From NCBI GenBank assembly GCA_964425225.1, contig CAYRMD010000019.1, forward strand, positions 1 through 64,000: a stretch of 64,000 bases of DNA, given 5' to 3'. Positions 37,846-47,996 of this stretch are shown piece after piece. The notes under the pieces are model-generated. The model was not told where the DNA came from and did no database searches. It was given only the letters and a program-made list of their open reading frames with translations. The translations under genes and the position numbers were made by a program. Each line of letters begins with the position of its first letter. Within the stretch, counting starts at the first letter, position 1. The stretch comes from BPJU01 sp964425225 (GTDB lineage Bacteria > Planctomycetota > Planctomycetia > Pirellulales > Pirellulaceae).

Positions 37846-37866
37846 ATCCCACAGTGCTATTAGGTT

Positions 37867-37895
37867 TTGTTTTCGGTTTCACTCGGCTGTATAAT
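37867..37895 (+). promoter_or_regulatory. Promoter upstream of the PSD1 gene
   Basis: TTGTTT (37867-37872), 17-base spacer, TATAAT (37890-37895). A consensus -10 and optimal spacing, about 140 bases before the ATG at 38033. Confidence 0.5.
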
Positions 37896-38032
37896 GCCGG
37901 AAGTAATCGATCGGCCGTTAGACGCCACGCACGGGGTGTTTGATCGATGTAATTGTTGGGAACCTCGCCAAGTATTTCCCGCCTTGACGGCCCGATTATC
38001 CCTTAGCGGCTAAACAGAGGAGTAGGACGGGC

Positions 38033-41000
38033 ATGTATCGACGTGTACCGGCTAACGAGAGGACCAATGCACGACAGCAGCCGTTGATAAGGTCTTTTTT
38101 TGGGGTGCTGCTGTGGACATTCGCAACGTTGCCGCTTATTGGCTTTGGTCAGCAGGCAACCGATGAGATTTATTTTAACCGCGATATTCGCCCGATTCTC
38201 TCGAACAACTGCTTTAAGTGTCATGGTCCGGACGCTGCGGAGCGAAAAGGTGGAATAGCAGGTTTACGATTAGATGTTCCCGAAGGAGCCTATGAGGACT
38301 TGGGCGGTTATGCGGCTGTTGTCCCTGGTAAGCCCGAAGCCAGCGAATTAATACGTCGCGTTCGCTCATCGAATCCTGCGGAACGCATGCCGCCACCTGA
38401 ATCAGGCAAAATACTTACGGCCCAAGAAGTTACCCTTTTAGAACGGTGGATTGCAGCCGGGGCACGCTACGAGCCGCACTGGTCTTACTGTCCTGTGCGA
38501 CGTCCCAACCTTCCCACGGAATATAAAGATAGTTGGGTTCAAAATGCGGTGGACCTCTTTATTTTGGCGCGCTTGCGCCGTGAAGGGCTCGAGCCGTCGC
38601 CGGAAGCGGATCGCGAAGCGCTAATCCGCCGAGTTTACCTGGATTTAATAGGTCTCCCGCCCACTCCTGAAGAGGTGGATGCGTTTCTTGCGGACGGTCG
38701 TCCTGATGCGTACGAACGGCTCGTGGATCGGCTCCTGGCCTCGCCTGCATTTGGAGAACACTGGGCGCGCATGTGGTTGGATCTTGTGCGCTATGCCGAT
38801 TCGGCAGGTTATGCCGATGACCCACCGCGCACCATTTGGGCCTACCGAGATTATGTTATTCGAGCGTTCAATGCCAATCGCCCCTTTGATCAATTCACCA
38901 TCGAACAACTTGCAGGCGACCTACTGCCGAATCCGACTCAGGAACAATGGATCGCCACAGCCATGCATCGCAACACGATGACAAATAACGAGGGGGGAAC
39001 GAACGACGAAGAATTCCGTAACGCGGCGGTTGTTGACCGAGTCAATACGACGTTTGCAGTATGGATGGGCACCACGGTGAATTGTGCCCAATGCCACAAC
39101 CACAAGTACGATCCCATTTCGCAAAAGGAGTATTTTCAGTTATTTGCGATCTTTAACACCACGCAAGATGCGGATCGTCGCGATGAAAGTCCGGTGCTCG
39201 AGATCTGGACCGACGAGCAGCGGGAATACCAGGCCCGGTTACAAGAAAAGCTCTTAGCACTCCGACAAAAGCTCAGCCGTGTGGATGCCGAGCTCCGGGA
39301 AGAAGAGCAGAAATGGGAGGAGGCGCTGCGACAGGCAAAGCACTGGCAAGTGCTGGTACCTGAGTCGGCTGTGACCGATACAGGTAACACGCTACGCTGG
39401 TCGGACGACGGTATCATTTGGGCGAGCGATGCGAAACAAGAAACGCGGACCGTTGTCTATCCAATACAAAAACCGACGCGTTGCGTTGCCATTCAGATTG
39501 AGGCCTTAGCGGACCCGCAGTTGCCCGGTCAGGGACCCGGCTGGGCCGCCGGCAACTTCGTTTTGTCGGGTGTGCACGTCGCGATCGATCACGGTCAACA
39601 AAACCCTCCGATTGGGCGTTTCGTTCGGATCGAGCTTCCCGGCCAGCAACGCATATTGTCGCTAGCTGAAGTTCAGGTGTTTCGTGATAACCGCAATATT
39701 GCAACTGAGGGACATGCTTCGCAAAGTAGCACGGATTTCGGCGGCGAGGCGCGGTTGGCAATCGACGGTCAAACCGACGGCCGCTATTACGAGGGCAAGT
39801 CCACCACGCACACAGCGCAATCCGACAATCCGTGGTGGGAGGTACAACTGCCAGACAGCGGACCGATCGAGCGCGTCGTCGTGTGGAATCGTACGGACAA
39901 TAATCTTCAATCCCGCTTGGACGGTTTCCGCCTGCTGATTCTGGATGAAGCCCGGCAAATAGTTTGGGAACATGTCGAGCCCGAGGCGCCTTCCAGTCAT
40001 CGCGAATATCGACTGGCAGGGCCCCAGCCGATCCGATTTGCGTCGGTACGTGCGGATTGGGAGCAGCAAGGTTTCCCAGCAAGTAGCGTCCTCAAACCTT
40101 CCGATAAGCAACCCGGCTGGGCAGTCGCTCCGCGAACCGGGCAGTCCCATCGGTTAACACTCATCGCTGAAAAACCGTTGGAATTTCCGGCCGATAGTCG
40201 TTTGGTGGTGCGTCTGGAACATCGTTACCCGCATCCGGCCCACGTTCTGGGCAAATGGCGGGTATTGGTGACGGGGGATACCTTGTCAGCCGACGTAGCC
40301 GGATTACCGGCAGCAGTACACGAGGCTCTTTTTACGGAACGCACCGACCGAACCGAAGAACAGCAAAAGTTGCTGGATGATTACTTTTTGGCAACGACCC
40401 CTCGTTTGGACTCCGAGCGCCAGCAGCTTAAGCTCTTGGAAAAGCAGTTAGCGGAAATGAAACCGGTAACGACCGTGCCGATCATGTGCGAGTTGCCGGA
40501 AGGGCAACGCCGCATAACACGCATCCAACGACGAGGCAATTTTTTGGATGTCGGCGAAGTCGTTGAACCTGGATTCCCATCGGCCTTCGGTTTCAGCTCG
40601 GTGGACACTCCTCCGACACGTTTGGATTTGGCCCGCTGGCTTGTCGATCCGCGTAATCCGCTTACGGCCCGCGTGACGGCGAATCGGTTTTGGGAGCAGC
40701 TTTTCGGTCTTGGGTTGGTACGTACCACTGAGGAATTTGGAGCGCAGGGCGAGCTGCCCACACACCCAGAGCTGCTGGACTGGTTAGCAGCCGAGTTCGT
40801 AGAATCGGGCTGGGATATGAAACAGTTTCTGCGGTTGTTAGTCACATCCGCTACCTATCGCCAGGCGTCGCGTGTTACCCCAGAGCTTCTGCAACGTGAT
40901 CCAGAAAACCGACTGTTGGCACGCGGGCCTCGCTTTCGGTTGGCGGCCGAGACCATTCGTGATCAAGCGCTGGCGGTTGCTGGCCTCTTGAGCCGGAAGA

Positions 41001-41554
41001 TGTATGGAGAACCGGTGCGACCCGTACAACCGAAATTGGGAGTCAATGCTGCGTTCGGAAGTGGTATCGATTGGCAACCTAGCGCCGGCGAGGACCGGTA
41101 CCGCCGCGGCCTTTACACCATGTGGCGCCGTTCGAATCCTTATCCTTCCATGGTGACGTTCGACGCGCCGAATCGCGAGGTATGTACGTTGCGCCGAGAT
41201 CGGACCAATACCCCGCTTCAGGCTCTGGTGACGCTAAACGATCCGGTATACGTCGAGGCGGCACAAGCTCTGGCACGCCGTATCTGGCAAGAAGCACAGT
41301 CGACCGAAGAACGGATTGAACGGGGGTTTCGCCTATGTGTCGCACGGCGACCTTCTACACACGAACTCGATCGGCTCAGGAAACTCTATGAGGAGGCACG
41401 AGCCGAGTTGGCGTCGCATCCGGAACAAGCGCGCCAACTGGCAGGTGACCTACAGGTTCCAACACCCCAGCGTTATGAAGCTGTCGAGCTTGCGGCATGG
41501 ACAGTAGTTAGCAACGTATTGCTGAATTTAGACGAGTTCCTGATGAAGCGATAA
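38033..41554 (+). CDS. PSD1/DUF1549/DUF1553 cytochrome c-type exported protein
   Basis: Large planctomycete-type exported protein of 1173 residues. Seen: a signal segment (FFGVLLWTFATLPLIGFG), the PSCyt1 haem-binding CFKCHGPDAAERKGG at about 60-75, a DUF1549 region (about 160-380) with NCAQCHNHKYDPIS, a coiled coil near 400-425, a discoidin-like beta domain (about 560-650, PWWEVQLPDSGPIERVV), and the C-terminal DUF1553 (about 855-1120, WLVDPRNPLTARVTANRFWEQ). Two CXXCH motifs suggest c-type haem. AGGA lies before ATG 38033. The DUF1501 gene starts 12 bases after its stop, so they form an operon. Members of this pair are often found near polysaccharide-degrading or sulfatase genes; the biochemical role is unproven. 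Confidence 0.93.
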   Translation: MYRRVPANERTNARQQPLIRSFFGVLLWTFATLPLIGFGQQATDEIYFNRDIRPILSNNCFKCHGPDAAERKGGIAGLRLDVPEGAYEDLGGYAAVVPGKPEASELIRRVRSSNPAERMPPPESGKILTAQEVTLLERWIAAGARYEPHWSYCPVRRPNLPTEYKDSWVQNAVDLFILARLRREGLEPSPEADREALIRRVYLDLIGLPPTPEEVDAFLADGRPDAYERLVDRLLASPAFGEHWARMWLDLVRYADSAGYADDPPRTIWAYRDYVIRAFNANRPFDQFTIEQLAGDLLPNPTQEQWIATAMHRNTMTNNEGGTNDEEFRNAAVVDRVNTTFAVWMGTTVNCAQCHNHKYDPISQKEYFQLFAIFNTTQDADRRDESPVLEIWTDEQREYQARLQEKLLALRQKLSRVDAELREEEQKWEEALRQAKHWQVLVPESAVTDTGNTLRWSDDGIIWASDAKQETRTVVYPIQKPTRCVAIQIEALADPQLPGQGPGWAAGNFVLSGVHVAIDHGQQNPPIGRFVRIELPGQQRILSLAEVQVFRDNRNIATEGHASQSSTDFGGEARLAIDGQTDGRYYEGKSTTHTAQSDNPWWEVQLPDSGPIERVVVWNRTDNNLQSRLDGFRLLILDEARQIVWEHVEPEAPSSHREYRLAGPQPIRFASVRADWEQQGFPASSVLKPSDKQPGWAVAPRTGQSHRLTLIAEKPLEFPADSRLVVRLEHRYPHPAHVLGKWRVLVTGDTLSADVAGLPAAVHEALFTERTDRTEEQQKLLDDYFLATTPRLDSERQQLKLLEKQLAEMKPVTTVPIMCELPEGQRRITRIQRRGNFLDVGEVVEPGFPSAFGFSSVDTPPTRLDLARWLVDPRNPLTARVTANRFWEQLFGLGLVRTTEEFGAQGELPTHPELLDWLAAEFVESGWDMKQFLRLLVTSATYRQASRVTPELLQRDPENRLLARGPRFRLAAETIRDQALAVAGLLSRKMYGEPVRPVQPKLGVNAAFGSGIDWQPSAGEDRYRRGLYTMWRRSNPYPSMVTFDAPNREVCTLRRDRTNTPLQALVTLNDPVYVEAAQALARRIWQEAQSTEERIERGFRLCVARRPSTHELDRLRKLYEEARAELASHPEQARQLAGDLQVPTPQRYEAVELAAWTVVSNVLLNLDEFLMKR

Positions 41555-41565
41555 GGTGCAGCACA

Positions 41566-43005
41566 ATGAACGCCCGATGGGATCGACTGGCTTGGCAAAC
41601 GCGTCGCCATTTCCTGTTCGGTGGTGCAGTGAGTTTGGGAGCGATCGCGTTGCATACGATAACACAAGGTGCTCAACCACGGACGGACAATCCACTTTCC
41701 GCGCGCCAGCCCCACTTTCCCCCTCGCGCGCGACGCGTCATCTTTCTGCACTTAACCGGCTCGCCCCCGCATCTGGATCTTTTTGACTACAAACCCGAAT
41801 TGGTTAAGCGGCATGGGCAACCGTGTCCGGAAGAGTATTTGCGCGGTAAACGGTTCGCTTTCACTTCTGGCACCCCAACCCTATTGGGTACTCCGCGACA
41901 GTTTGGGCAATACGGCAAAGCGGGGATTTGGATGTCCGACGCCATCCCGCATCTTCACCAGGTGGCCGACGAACTATGCGTTATCCGATCGATGCACACC
42001 GACCAGTTCAATCATGCTCCGGCGGAGTTACTGCTTTACACTGGGTCGGCCCAACCGGGCAGACCCTCCTTGGGTGCATGGGTAACTTATGGGCTGGGGA
42101 CAGAGAACGAGAATCTACCGGGTTTCGTGGTATTGATTTCCAGTGGGGTGCAACCCAATGGGGGGCGCAATTCGTTTGGCAGTGGCTTCTTACCCTCGGT
42201 ATTTCAGGGCGTGCAATGTCGATCCAGCGGCGATCCGGTCCTTTATGTGTCGGATCCCCCCGGAATGAACCGCGTTTTGCGTCGCCACACGCTCGATGCG
42301 CTTCGTGATCTGAACACTTGGCAAGCCGAGCAATGGGGGCATCCGGAAACATGGACACGTATTGCTCAATATGAGCTGGCGTTTCGCATGCAGGTAACCG
42401 TCCCCGAGGTGATGGATATCTCGCGCGAACCGCAGTGGATCCTGGACGAGTATGGAGCAGCGCCTGGAGCAGCAAGTTTTGCCAATAATTGCCTTTTAGC
42501 CCGCCGGCTGATCGAAAGCGGTGTGCGGTATGTTCAATTGTTCGACTGGGGTTGGGATTTTCATGGCACGAATCCCAACGAAGACCTTCGCGACGGCCTG
42601 ACGAAAAAATGTGCGACGATGGACAAACCGGCTGCTGCCTTGTTGCGCGATCTCAAACGCCGTGGTTTGCTCGAAGATACGCTCGTTATCTGCAGTGGCG
42701 AATTCGGAAGAACTCCGTTCCGCGAAGGGCGTACATCGACCGGTAGTATCCTCGGACGAGATCATTACCCGGATTGTTTCACTGTCTGGATGGCCGGTGG
42801 AGGAGTCAAAGCAGGCTTTACCTACGGTGCTACCGGTGAATTAGGATTTCGCATTATCGAGAACCCGGTGCATGTCCATGACCTACAAGCCACCATTCTG
42901 CACTTACTAGGATTCGATCACGAACGGCTCATTTTTCGCTTCCAAGGACGAGATTATCGGCTAACCGACGTCCATGGTCGTGTCATCAAAGAGATTCTCG
43001 CCTGA
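41566..43005 (+). CDS. DUF1501 exported protein (Tat signal)
   Basis: 479 residues, alkaline-phosphatase-like DUF1501 family. Seen: a twin-arginine signal (TRRHFLFGGAVSLGAIALH), the N-terminal nucleophile-region equivalent RRVIFLHLTGSPPHLDLFDY, middle LFDWGWDFHGTN, CSGEFGRTPF and a metal-site-like GRDHYPDCFTVWMAGG. It starts 12 bases downstream of the PSD1 gene and is its usual partner. A third gene (pectate-lyase-like) follows after 45 bases, giving a likely three-gene operon. Catalytic role unknown for the family. Confidence 0.92.
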   Translation: MNARWDRLAWQTRRHFLFGGAVSLGAIALHTITQGAQPRTDNPLSARQPHFPPRARRVIFLHLTGSPPHLDLFDYKPELVKRHGQPCPEEYLRGKRFAFTSGTPTLLGTPRQFGQYGKAGIWMSDAIPHLHQVADELCVIRSMHTDQFNHAPAELLLYTGSAQPGRPSLGAWVTYGLGTENENLPGFVVLISSGVQPNGGRNSFGSGFLPSVFQGVQCRSSGDPVLYVSDPPGMNRVLRRHTLDALRDLNTWQAEQWGHPETWTRIAQYELAFRMQVTVPEVMDISREPQWILDEYGAAPGAASFANNCLLARRLIESGVRYVQLFDWGWDFHGTNPNEDLRDGLTKKCATMDKPAAALLRDLKRRGLLEDTLVICSGEFGRTPFREGRTSTGSILGRDHYPDCFTVWMAGGGVKAGFTYGATGELGFRIIENPVHVHDLQATILHLLGFDHERLIFRFQGRDYRLTDVHGRVIKEILA

Positions 43006-43050
43006 AGGCTTTCTTGGCCAAAGGGCGGCGCTTCGCTTGAGGAAAGCTGC

Positions 43051-44547
43051 ATGCGATTTCGCCAAACAACATGCACCTATCGGTTTCTTTGGCTCTTTGT
43101 TGTTCTTGTTGTGCACCAAGCAGCGCGAGTCAGCGCTCAACAGGATGCATTAGTGGACGAAGCGAGAGTGGCCTTGCGGCGTGCCGTGGCATTTTTTCAT
43201 GGCCAAGTCGCTGCCCATGGTGGGTACGTATACCAATACAGTGACGACCTTTCCAAACGGGAAGGCGAAGGGCGCACCGGACCCGATACCGTTTGGGTAC
43301 AGCCTCCGGGGACCCCGGCTGTCGGCATGGCTTACTTACAAGCGTATCAATTGACCAAAGAATCAGCGTTATTAGCAGCAGCTCGAGATGCTGCCGAGTG
43401 TTTAATTCAGGGGCAATTGCACAGCGGTGGGTGGACCGACCAAATTGAATTCGCTCCTGAGCAACGCCGACGATTCGCCTATCGGGTCGACGGGCCGCTC
43501 CAACCGCGCGCGTTCAATTGGAGCACGCTGGACGACAACAAAACACAGTCGGCCACACTGTTTTTGATGCTTTTGGACCGAGAACTCCAGTTTCAAGATG
43601 CGTCCATCCACCAAAGTGCCGTGCAAGCTCTTGACGCGATCTGTGCAGCCCAGTACCCGAATGGAGCATGGCCCCAAGGCTTCCGGGAGCCGGCAGCTCA
43701 CGATCTAGAGCGTTATCCGGTCCTCCCCGCCCGCTTCCCCGCCCAATGGTCTCGCACCTACGTAAAACAAGACTATTGGATCTTTTACACGCTTAACGAT
43801 GACGCCTTGGCGGATACCATCGCTTTGATGCTAGAAGCAGCCGAAGTGTACGGCAATCCTGCATACCGTCATGCGGCGCTTAAGGCGGGCGAGTTTTTGA
43901 TCCTGGCCCAATTGCCCGACCCGCAGCCGGCATGGGCACAACAGTACGATTTTCAGATGTACCCGACTTGGGCTCGCAAGTTCGAGCCCCCGGCAGTTAC
44001 CGGCGGCGAATCGCAAGGAGCGATTCGCATTTTGCTTCGCCTCTATGAAGAAACCGGGGATCGCCGTTTTTTGGAGCCGATTGGTCGAGCTCTGGATTAC
44101 TTGGAGCGATCGCTGCTTCCAAGCGGCAAGTTGGCTCGATTTTACGAACTACAATCCAATCGGCCGCTCTATTTCACTCGTGCGTACGAGCTTACCTAAG
44201 ACCCATCCGATGTACCGACTCATTACGCTTTTCAAGTGGAAAGCCAATTAGATTCATTGCGACGCGAATACCACCAACTGAGCGATTTAACACCGGAGCA
44301 ATTGGCTAAGCGTCGGGAAACTCGACGGCGATCGAACGCGTCTGCTCCGTCGGCCAGTACCGTGCGCCGCATTATTCAGGCGTTAGATGAACGTGGGGCG
44401 TGGGTCGAGCAAGAGGCTTTGCGGTACCACGGGGCAAATAATGCCACGCGGCGCATCATTTCTTCTAGAACTTTCATTCGCAATATCGATCTACTTGCCC
44501 GCTTCCTCGCGGCGCACTCGGATGTATCGAACTTGCCACAACGCTAG
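43051..44547 (+). pseudogene. Family-10 pectate-lyase-like gene interrupted by an in-frame TAA
   Basis: Secreted alpha/alpha-barrel protein of the PF09492 (Pec_lyase, PL10) type. Signal peptide LWLFVVLVVHQAARVSA, then PNGAWPQGF, YTLNDDALADTIALMLEA, PAWAQQYDFQMYPTWARKFEPP and GGESQGAIRILLRL. The frame stops with TAA at 44197-44199 inside the conserved RAYELT-stop-DPSDVPTHYAFQVESQL, where relatives have an aromatic residue (tyrosine codon TAC or TAT to TAA). The same frame then continues, with a helical, arginine-rich tail, to 44547. So the enzyme is truncated after 382 residues and loses the last 115 codons. GAGGAA precedes ATG 43051. Otherwise the sequence looks intact, suggesting a recent mutation or an assembly error. 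Confidence 0.83.
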
Positions 44548-44857
44548 GGCGAACTTCGTCTGGGGCCGAGCCGTATTTCCACCGCAGCAACTAGGTAACT
44601 ACTTGGACACACAATCACTGAGTTTTGGGGCAGAGATTTATTTCTATTTGGCACGTGGTGTTTTCTTAAAAGCCGTGTCTGGCCCAGGACCGCCAGCGGC
44701 CAGGCGCACGATTTGTGCCGATTGAAAAAAACGACTATTCCGCGTAGCGTCGTTTCGCTTGAGGATTGACTGGAAACATCAAGCGATATTTATATAATGA
44801 GGTTTCGCCGGGGGCTGATGGGCGCTCGGTACGCGAAGACTCCAGAGGAGTTGACCA
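44548..44857. other. Intergenic region with possible terminator and promoter
   Basis: 310 bases. A 7-bp stem AAACGAC/GTCGTTT (44729-44755, 13-base loop) with an A run before and a short T run after could act as a weak terminator. A promoter follows at 44766. Nothing else is seen. Confidence 0.4.
44766..44794 (+). promoter_or_regulatory. Promoter upstream of the second DUF1501 gene
   Basis: TTGACT (44766-44771), 17-base spacer, TTTATA (44789-44794); an overlapping TATAAT at 44793-44798 gives 21-base spacing. Located about 65 bases before ATG 44858. Confidence 0.5.
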
Positions 44858-46204
44858 ATGCTAACGATTTGGGGACCTGTGGACCGTCGGCGGTTTTGTG
44901 ATGGAATATCTCGCCGGTCGTTCTTGCAGATCGGTAGCTTGGCGCTTGGAGGGTTGAGTTTACCAGAACTCTTGCGCGCTGAAACAGCCGCCGGTTCGCA
45001 GAAAAAGCATAAGTCGGTCATCATGATTTATCTTTGCGGCGGGCCGCCCCATCAAGATCTCTACGACTTGAAACCGGAGGCTCCACAGGAGATTCGTGGG
45101 GCCTTCGTTCCGATCGCCACGTCGGTTCCTGGAATCCAGATCTGTGAGCATCTACCGCGGATCGCGCAAAACATGGACAAGTGCGCCGTGATCCGAACCT
45201 TGGTGGGTGCACGCGATGCACATTATTCGTATCAATGCATGACAGGCCATCACGACAACCCGGCACCGGCAGGTGGGTGGCCCCATTTCGGTTCGGTAAC
45301 CTCTTATTTCCTTGGCCCCACGCGGCCAGGTGTTCCCCCATTTGTCAGTCTGTGTTACACCACGCAACATCGGCCATATAACGAACCGTCTCCAGGTTTT
45401 TTGGGTGTTGGCCATTCCTCCTTCCGTCCAACGGGGCCGGGACGAAGCGATCTGGTTTTGAACGGCATCACAACGGATCGCTTAGCCGATCGCAGAAGCT
45501 TGTTGGCCGCGTTTGATCGGTTTCGCCGCGAGTGGGATCAGTCTGGAAAAATGGAGGGGTTGGATGTGTTTACCGAACGGGCGATGGGCATCCTGACCTC
45601 CTCTGATCTATTTGAAGCATTGGACATCTCGCGCGAGGATCCCCAGGTGCGCGAACGCTATGGTTCAGGAGATGAGAATAAGCCCAAAGGGGACGGGGCA
45701 CCGCGCGTGCCACAGAATTTCCTTGTCGCGCGGCGCCTCGTGGAAGCGGGTGTGCGCGTCGTGACGATCAACTACAGTTTCTGGGATTGGCATGGCAACA
45801 ATTTCCGTGCGGCTGCCGAGGAGTTTCCCATCTTCGATCGAGCATTCGCGGCACTGGTCGAAGACCTCTATTCGCGAGGCCTATCGGAGCAGGTGACGGT
45901 TATTGCCTGGGGCGAATTCGGGCGCACCCCGAAAATCAATAAGGATGCAGGACGCGACCACTGGCCGCGCGTTTCCTGCGCTATCCTTGCCGGCGGTGGA
46001 ATGCGCACCGGTCAAATCATTGGCAAGACCGATCGATGGGCGGGTGAGCCCACGGAGCGCCCAGTTACATTCCAAGAGGTATTCGCCACACTGTATCATA
46101 ATCTGGGTGTTCGCCTGGATAGCCAGCGGTTGTTTGACTTTCGTGGTCGCCCACAATACTTGGTCGAGCCAGGAACACAGCCGATTGGTGAACTCGTCGC
46201 CTAA
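44858..46204 (+). CDS. DUF1501 exported protein (Tat signal)
   Basis: 448 residues. Twin-arginine signal SRRSFLQIGSLALGGLSL at about 19-36, then KSVIMIYLCGGPPHQDLYDL, AHYSYQCMTGHHDNPAPAGG, FWDWHGNNFRAAAEEFPIFD, WGEFGRTPKINKDAGRDHWP and ILAGGGMRTGQIIGKTD. These are the family's characteristic blocks. AGAGGAG lies eight bases before the ATG. This type usually pairs with a DUF1549/DUF1553 protein, but here none is adjacent: the gene stands apart with its own promoter, so it may be an orphan partner of the PSD1 gene at 38033. Confidence 0.93.
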   Translation: MLTIWGPVDRRRFCDGISRRSFLQIGSLALGGLSLPELLRAETAAGSQKKHKSVIMIYLCGGPPHQDLYDLKPEAPQEIRGAFVPIATSVPGIQICEHLPRIAQNMDKCAVIRTLVGARDAHYSYQCMTGHHDNPAPAGGWPHFGSVTSYFLGPTRPGVPPFVSLCYTTQHRPYNEPSPGFLGVGHSSFRPTGPGRSDLVLNGITTDRLADRRSLLAAFDRFRREWDQSGKMEGLDVFTERAMGILTSSDLFEALDISREDPQVRERYGSGDENKPKGDGAPRVPQNFLVARRLVEAGVRVVTINYSFWDWHGNNFRAAAEEFPIFDRAFAALVEDLYSRGLSEQVTVIAWGEFGRTPKINKDAGRDHWPRVSCAILAGGGMRTGQIIGKTDRWAGEPTERPVTFQEVFATLYHNLGVRLDSQRLFDFRGRPQYLVEPGTQPIGELVA

Positions 46205-46652
46205 TTAAATATCAGCAACTGCGCGTGTAGAACCTGTCGCAAAATATCGGCAGCAGAAAGTGATTCACACGAAGGGGAAATGGACGAGGGCAAGGTATTT
46301 TCCTCCTTTGTGTGTAGTAACCCGATTCATTGGGTCCAAAACTGTAAGAGAAGCAAAAGGACCGCACGAGTGCGGCCATTACGAACGCGCCTCCGCTTGT
46401 ACCCAACATGAATTCTGGGATAGGCCTTAGTACCACAACCGTAATTCGTCAATTCCGAACAAGAAAAGTCAGGGCTCGGGATTTTCCCGCAACATAGTGT
46501 GGCCGTATCGTAACGTAGCGCCGTCGTATTAGCTGTGTCTTCTGTGCAACCAGCGGGAAAGGTTTTCGATCCGTGTGCGACTCGTGGTTGGTACGATTGG
46601 TTTTGTAAATGGTTGACAGATGTTTCCGGAAGGGATTATGGGTTCGGTATTC
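46205..46652. other. Convergent intergenic region, no gene seen
   Basis: About 450 bases between converging DUF1501 and agmatine deiminase genes. A TTGACA word occurs at about 46613 without a good -10. No repeat of the families described elsewhere is visible, and no clear terminator. Confidence 0.4.
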
Positions 46653-47702
46653 TTACCAGGCTGGTTCATCCTGGCTAAGACAATGAACAGCGCCCAATCC
46701 CCACACTAAGTCGAGACATGGAAACGGTTCAATTATCCGATCGGGGAACAACTCGCGGAAAATCCCGAGCGCACCTTCGTCATTTGCATCTTCAAAAACT
46801 GGAACGATAACGGCATCATTCACATAGTAGAAGTTACAGTAACTGGCTGGCAACCGCCGTCCTTCATAGTATTTAGGAGCTGGCAGTGGAACGCGGATGA
46901 CCTCGAACTTCTTTGCATCTTGATCCACTGCCTCCTGAAGCTCGTTATGTAACTGATGTAGCACGGGATAATTGGGGTCATACGGGTCATCGCACCAGGC
47001 TGCCATGACTCCTGATGGAGATATAAATCGGGCCAATTGGTCAACATGCCCATCCGTATCATCGCCGGCAAATTCTCCGCCAGTTAACCAAATTACGTGT
47101 CGGGCTCCCGTGTAGTCGCACAAATAGCGCGTGATTTCATCTTGTCGCCAATCGGGATTGCGGCTCGGGTGAAGCAAACAGGAGCGGGTCGTCAGAAGCG
47201 TTCCCTGGCCATTGAAGTCGACGGCCCCTCCCTCGAGCACCATATCGGCAGCAAATCTCCGATACTGACCCCGTTCCGCTATGGCGGTGGGAACAGCATC
47301 GTCAAGATCATACGGCGGATACTTGCCGCCCCAGGCGTTGTAGCGCCAATCGACCAGAGCCGGTGGAAGCTGCGCGCCCTTGAGAAACATCGGGCCATGG
47401 TCCCGGCACCAGGCATCGTTGGTAGGAATATCCCAGAATTCCACGTTCGCCACGGAACCCACTATGGACTTGGCTTGCTCGGCTGCGGGTCCGCTAACCA
47501 GGAGACGAACGGCTTCATAGCGAGCAATGAGCCGTACGAGGTCTGCAAAAAGAGGCGGAATTACGTGGAACTTGCCAGGCCAAGTCCGTTCATTGTGGGG
47601 CCAGGCCAACCATGTGGCCGAGTGGCGCTCCCATTCAGCCGGCCGCCGATAGCCTAACAGAGCCGGCCGATCAGATCGGGTTGTTTCTACCGTTCGGTCC
47701 AT
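46653..47702 (-). CDS. aguA: Agmatine deiminase / peptidylarginine deiminase family protein
   Basis: Hydrolyses agmatine to N-carbamoylputrescine and ammonia (polyamine route), or a related guanidino substrate. Seen: TWLAWPHNERTWPG at the N-terminus, TNDAWCRDHGPMF, MVLEGGAVDFNGQGTLLTT, GDDTDGHVDQLARF and the catalytic cysteine near the end in WGLGAVHCLSQDEPAW (C341). The Asp, His and Cys of the guanidino-modifying enzyme fold are present. Length 349 is normal. The gene stands alone; no N-carbamoylputrescine amidase gene lies beside it. ATG 47702 has GGAG directly in front, so the ribosome site is poorly spaced and a slightly later start is possible. Confidence 0.93.
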   Translation of the reverse strand: MDRTVETTRSDRPALLGYRRPAEWERHSATWLAWPHNERTWPGKFHVIPPLFADLVRLIARYEAVRLLVSGPAAEQAKSIVGSVANVEFWDIPTNDAWCRDHGPMFLKGAQLPPALVDWRYNAWGGKYPPYDLDDAVPTAIAERGQYRRFAADMVLEGGAVDFNGQGTLLTTRSCLLHPSRNPDWRQDEITRYLCDYTGARHVIWLTGGEFAGDDTDGHVDQLARFISPSGVMAAWCDDPYDPNYPVLHQLHNELQEAVDQDAKKFEVIRVPLPAPKYYEGRRLPASYCNFYYVNDAVIVPVFEDANDEGALGIFRELFPDRIIEPFPCLDLVWGLGAVHCLSQDEPAW

Positions 47703-47996
47703 CTCCGCACGCTACTTCGTTGACCGAGCTCAAGGAAAAAGGCTACCCAGGATCGCATCGGCCAGTCGTGCGACGCAGCATGACAACAAAGGAATTGCTT
47801 CGGCAATTCCCGACCGATAGCGGATTCGGTCGTGCGCAATGGTGCCCCTTCGGGTACACTGTCTCTCACAACAGAGCTTAGTTGAGTGAGTCTGTCCAAG
47901 GTCGTGCCCTTCGGTCAAGGGCCCCTATTCTACAAGTAAACGGACGATACAATGGCAACGATCCTTTGTTGCTTGAGATGATCCTTGTGCCAAAGC

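Larger units (their letters stand above)
37224..38032. other. Intergenic region with a 350-base repeat and a promoter
   Basis: About 810 bases between the kinase and the PSD1 gene. It holds repeat copy B (37345-37692), a shorter palindromic arm (37745-37845) and a promoter at 37867-37895. Nothing else is seen. Confidence 0.5.

Noticed and set aside
39414..40082. A 222-codon minus-strand frame inside the PSD1 gene
   Set aside because: Antisense to a conserved protein region, with no recognisable domain.
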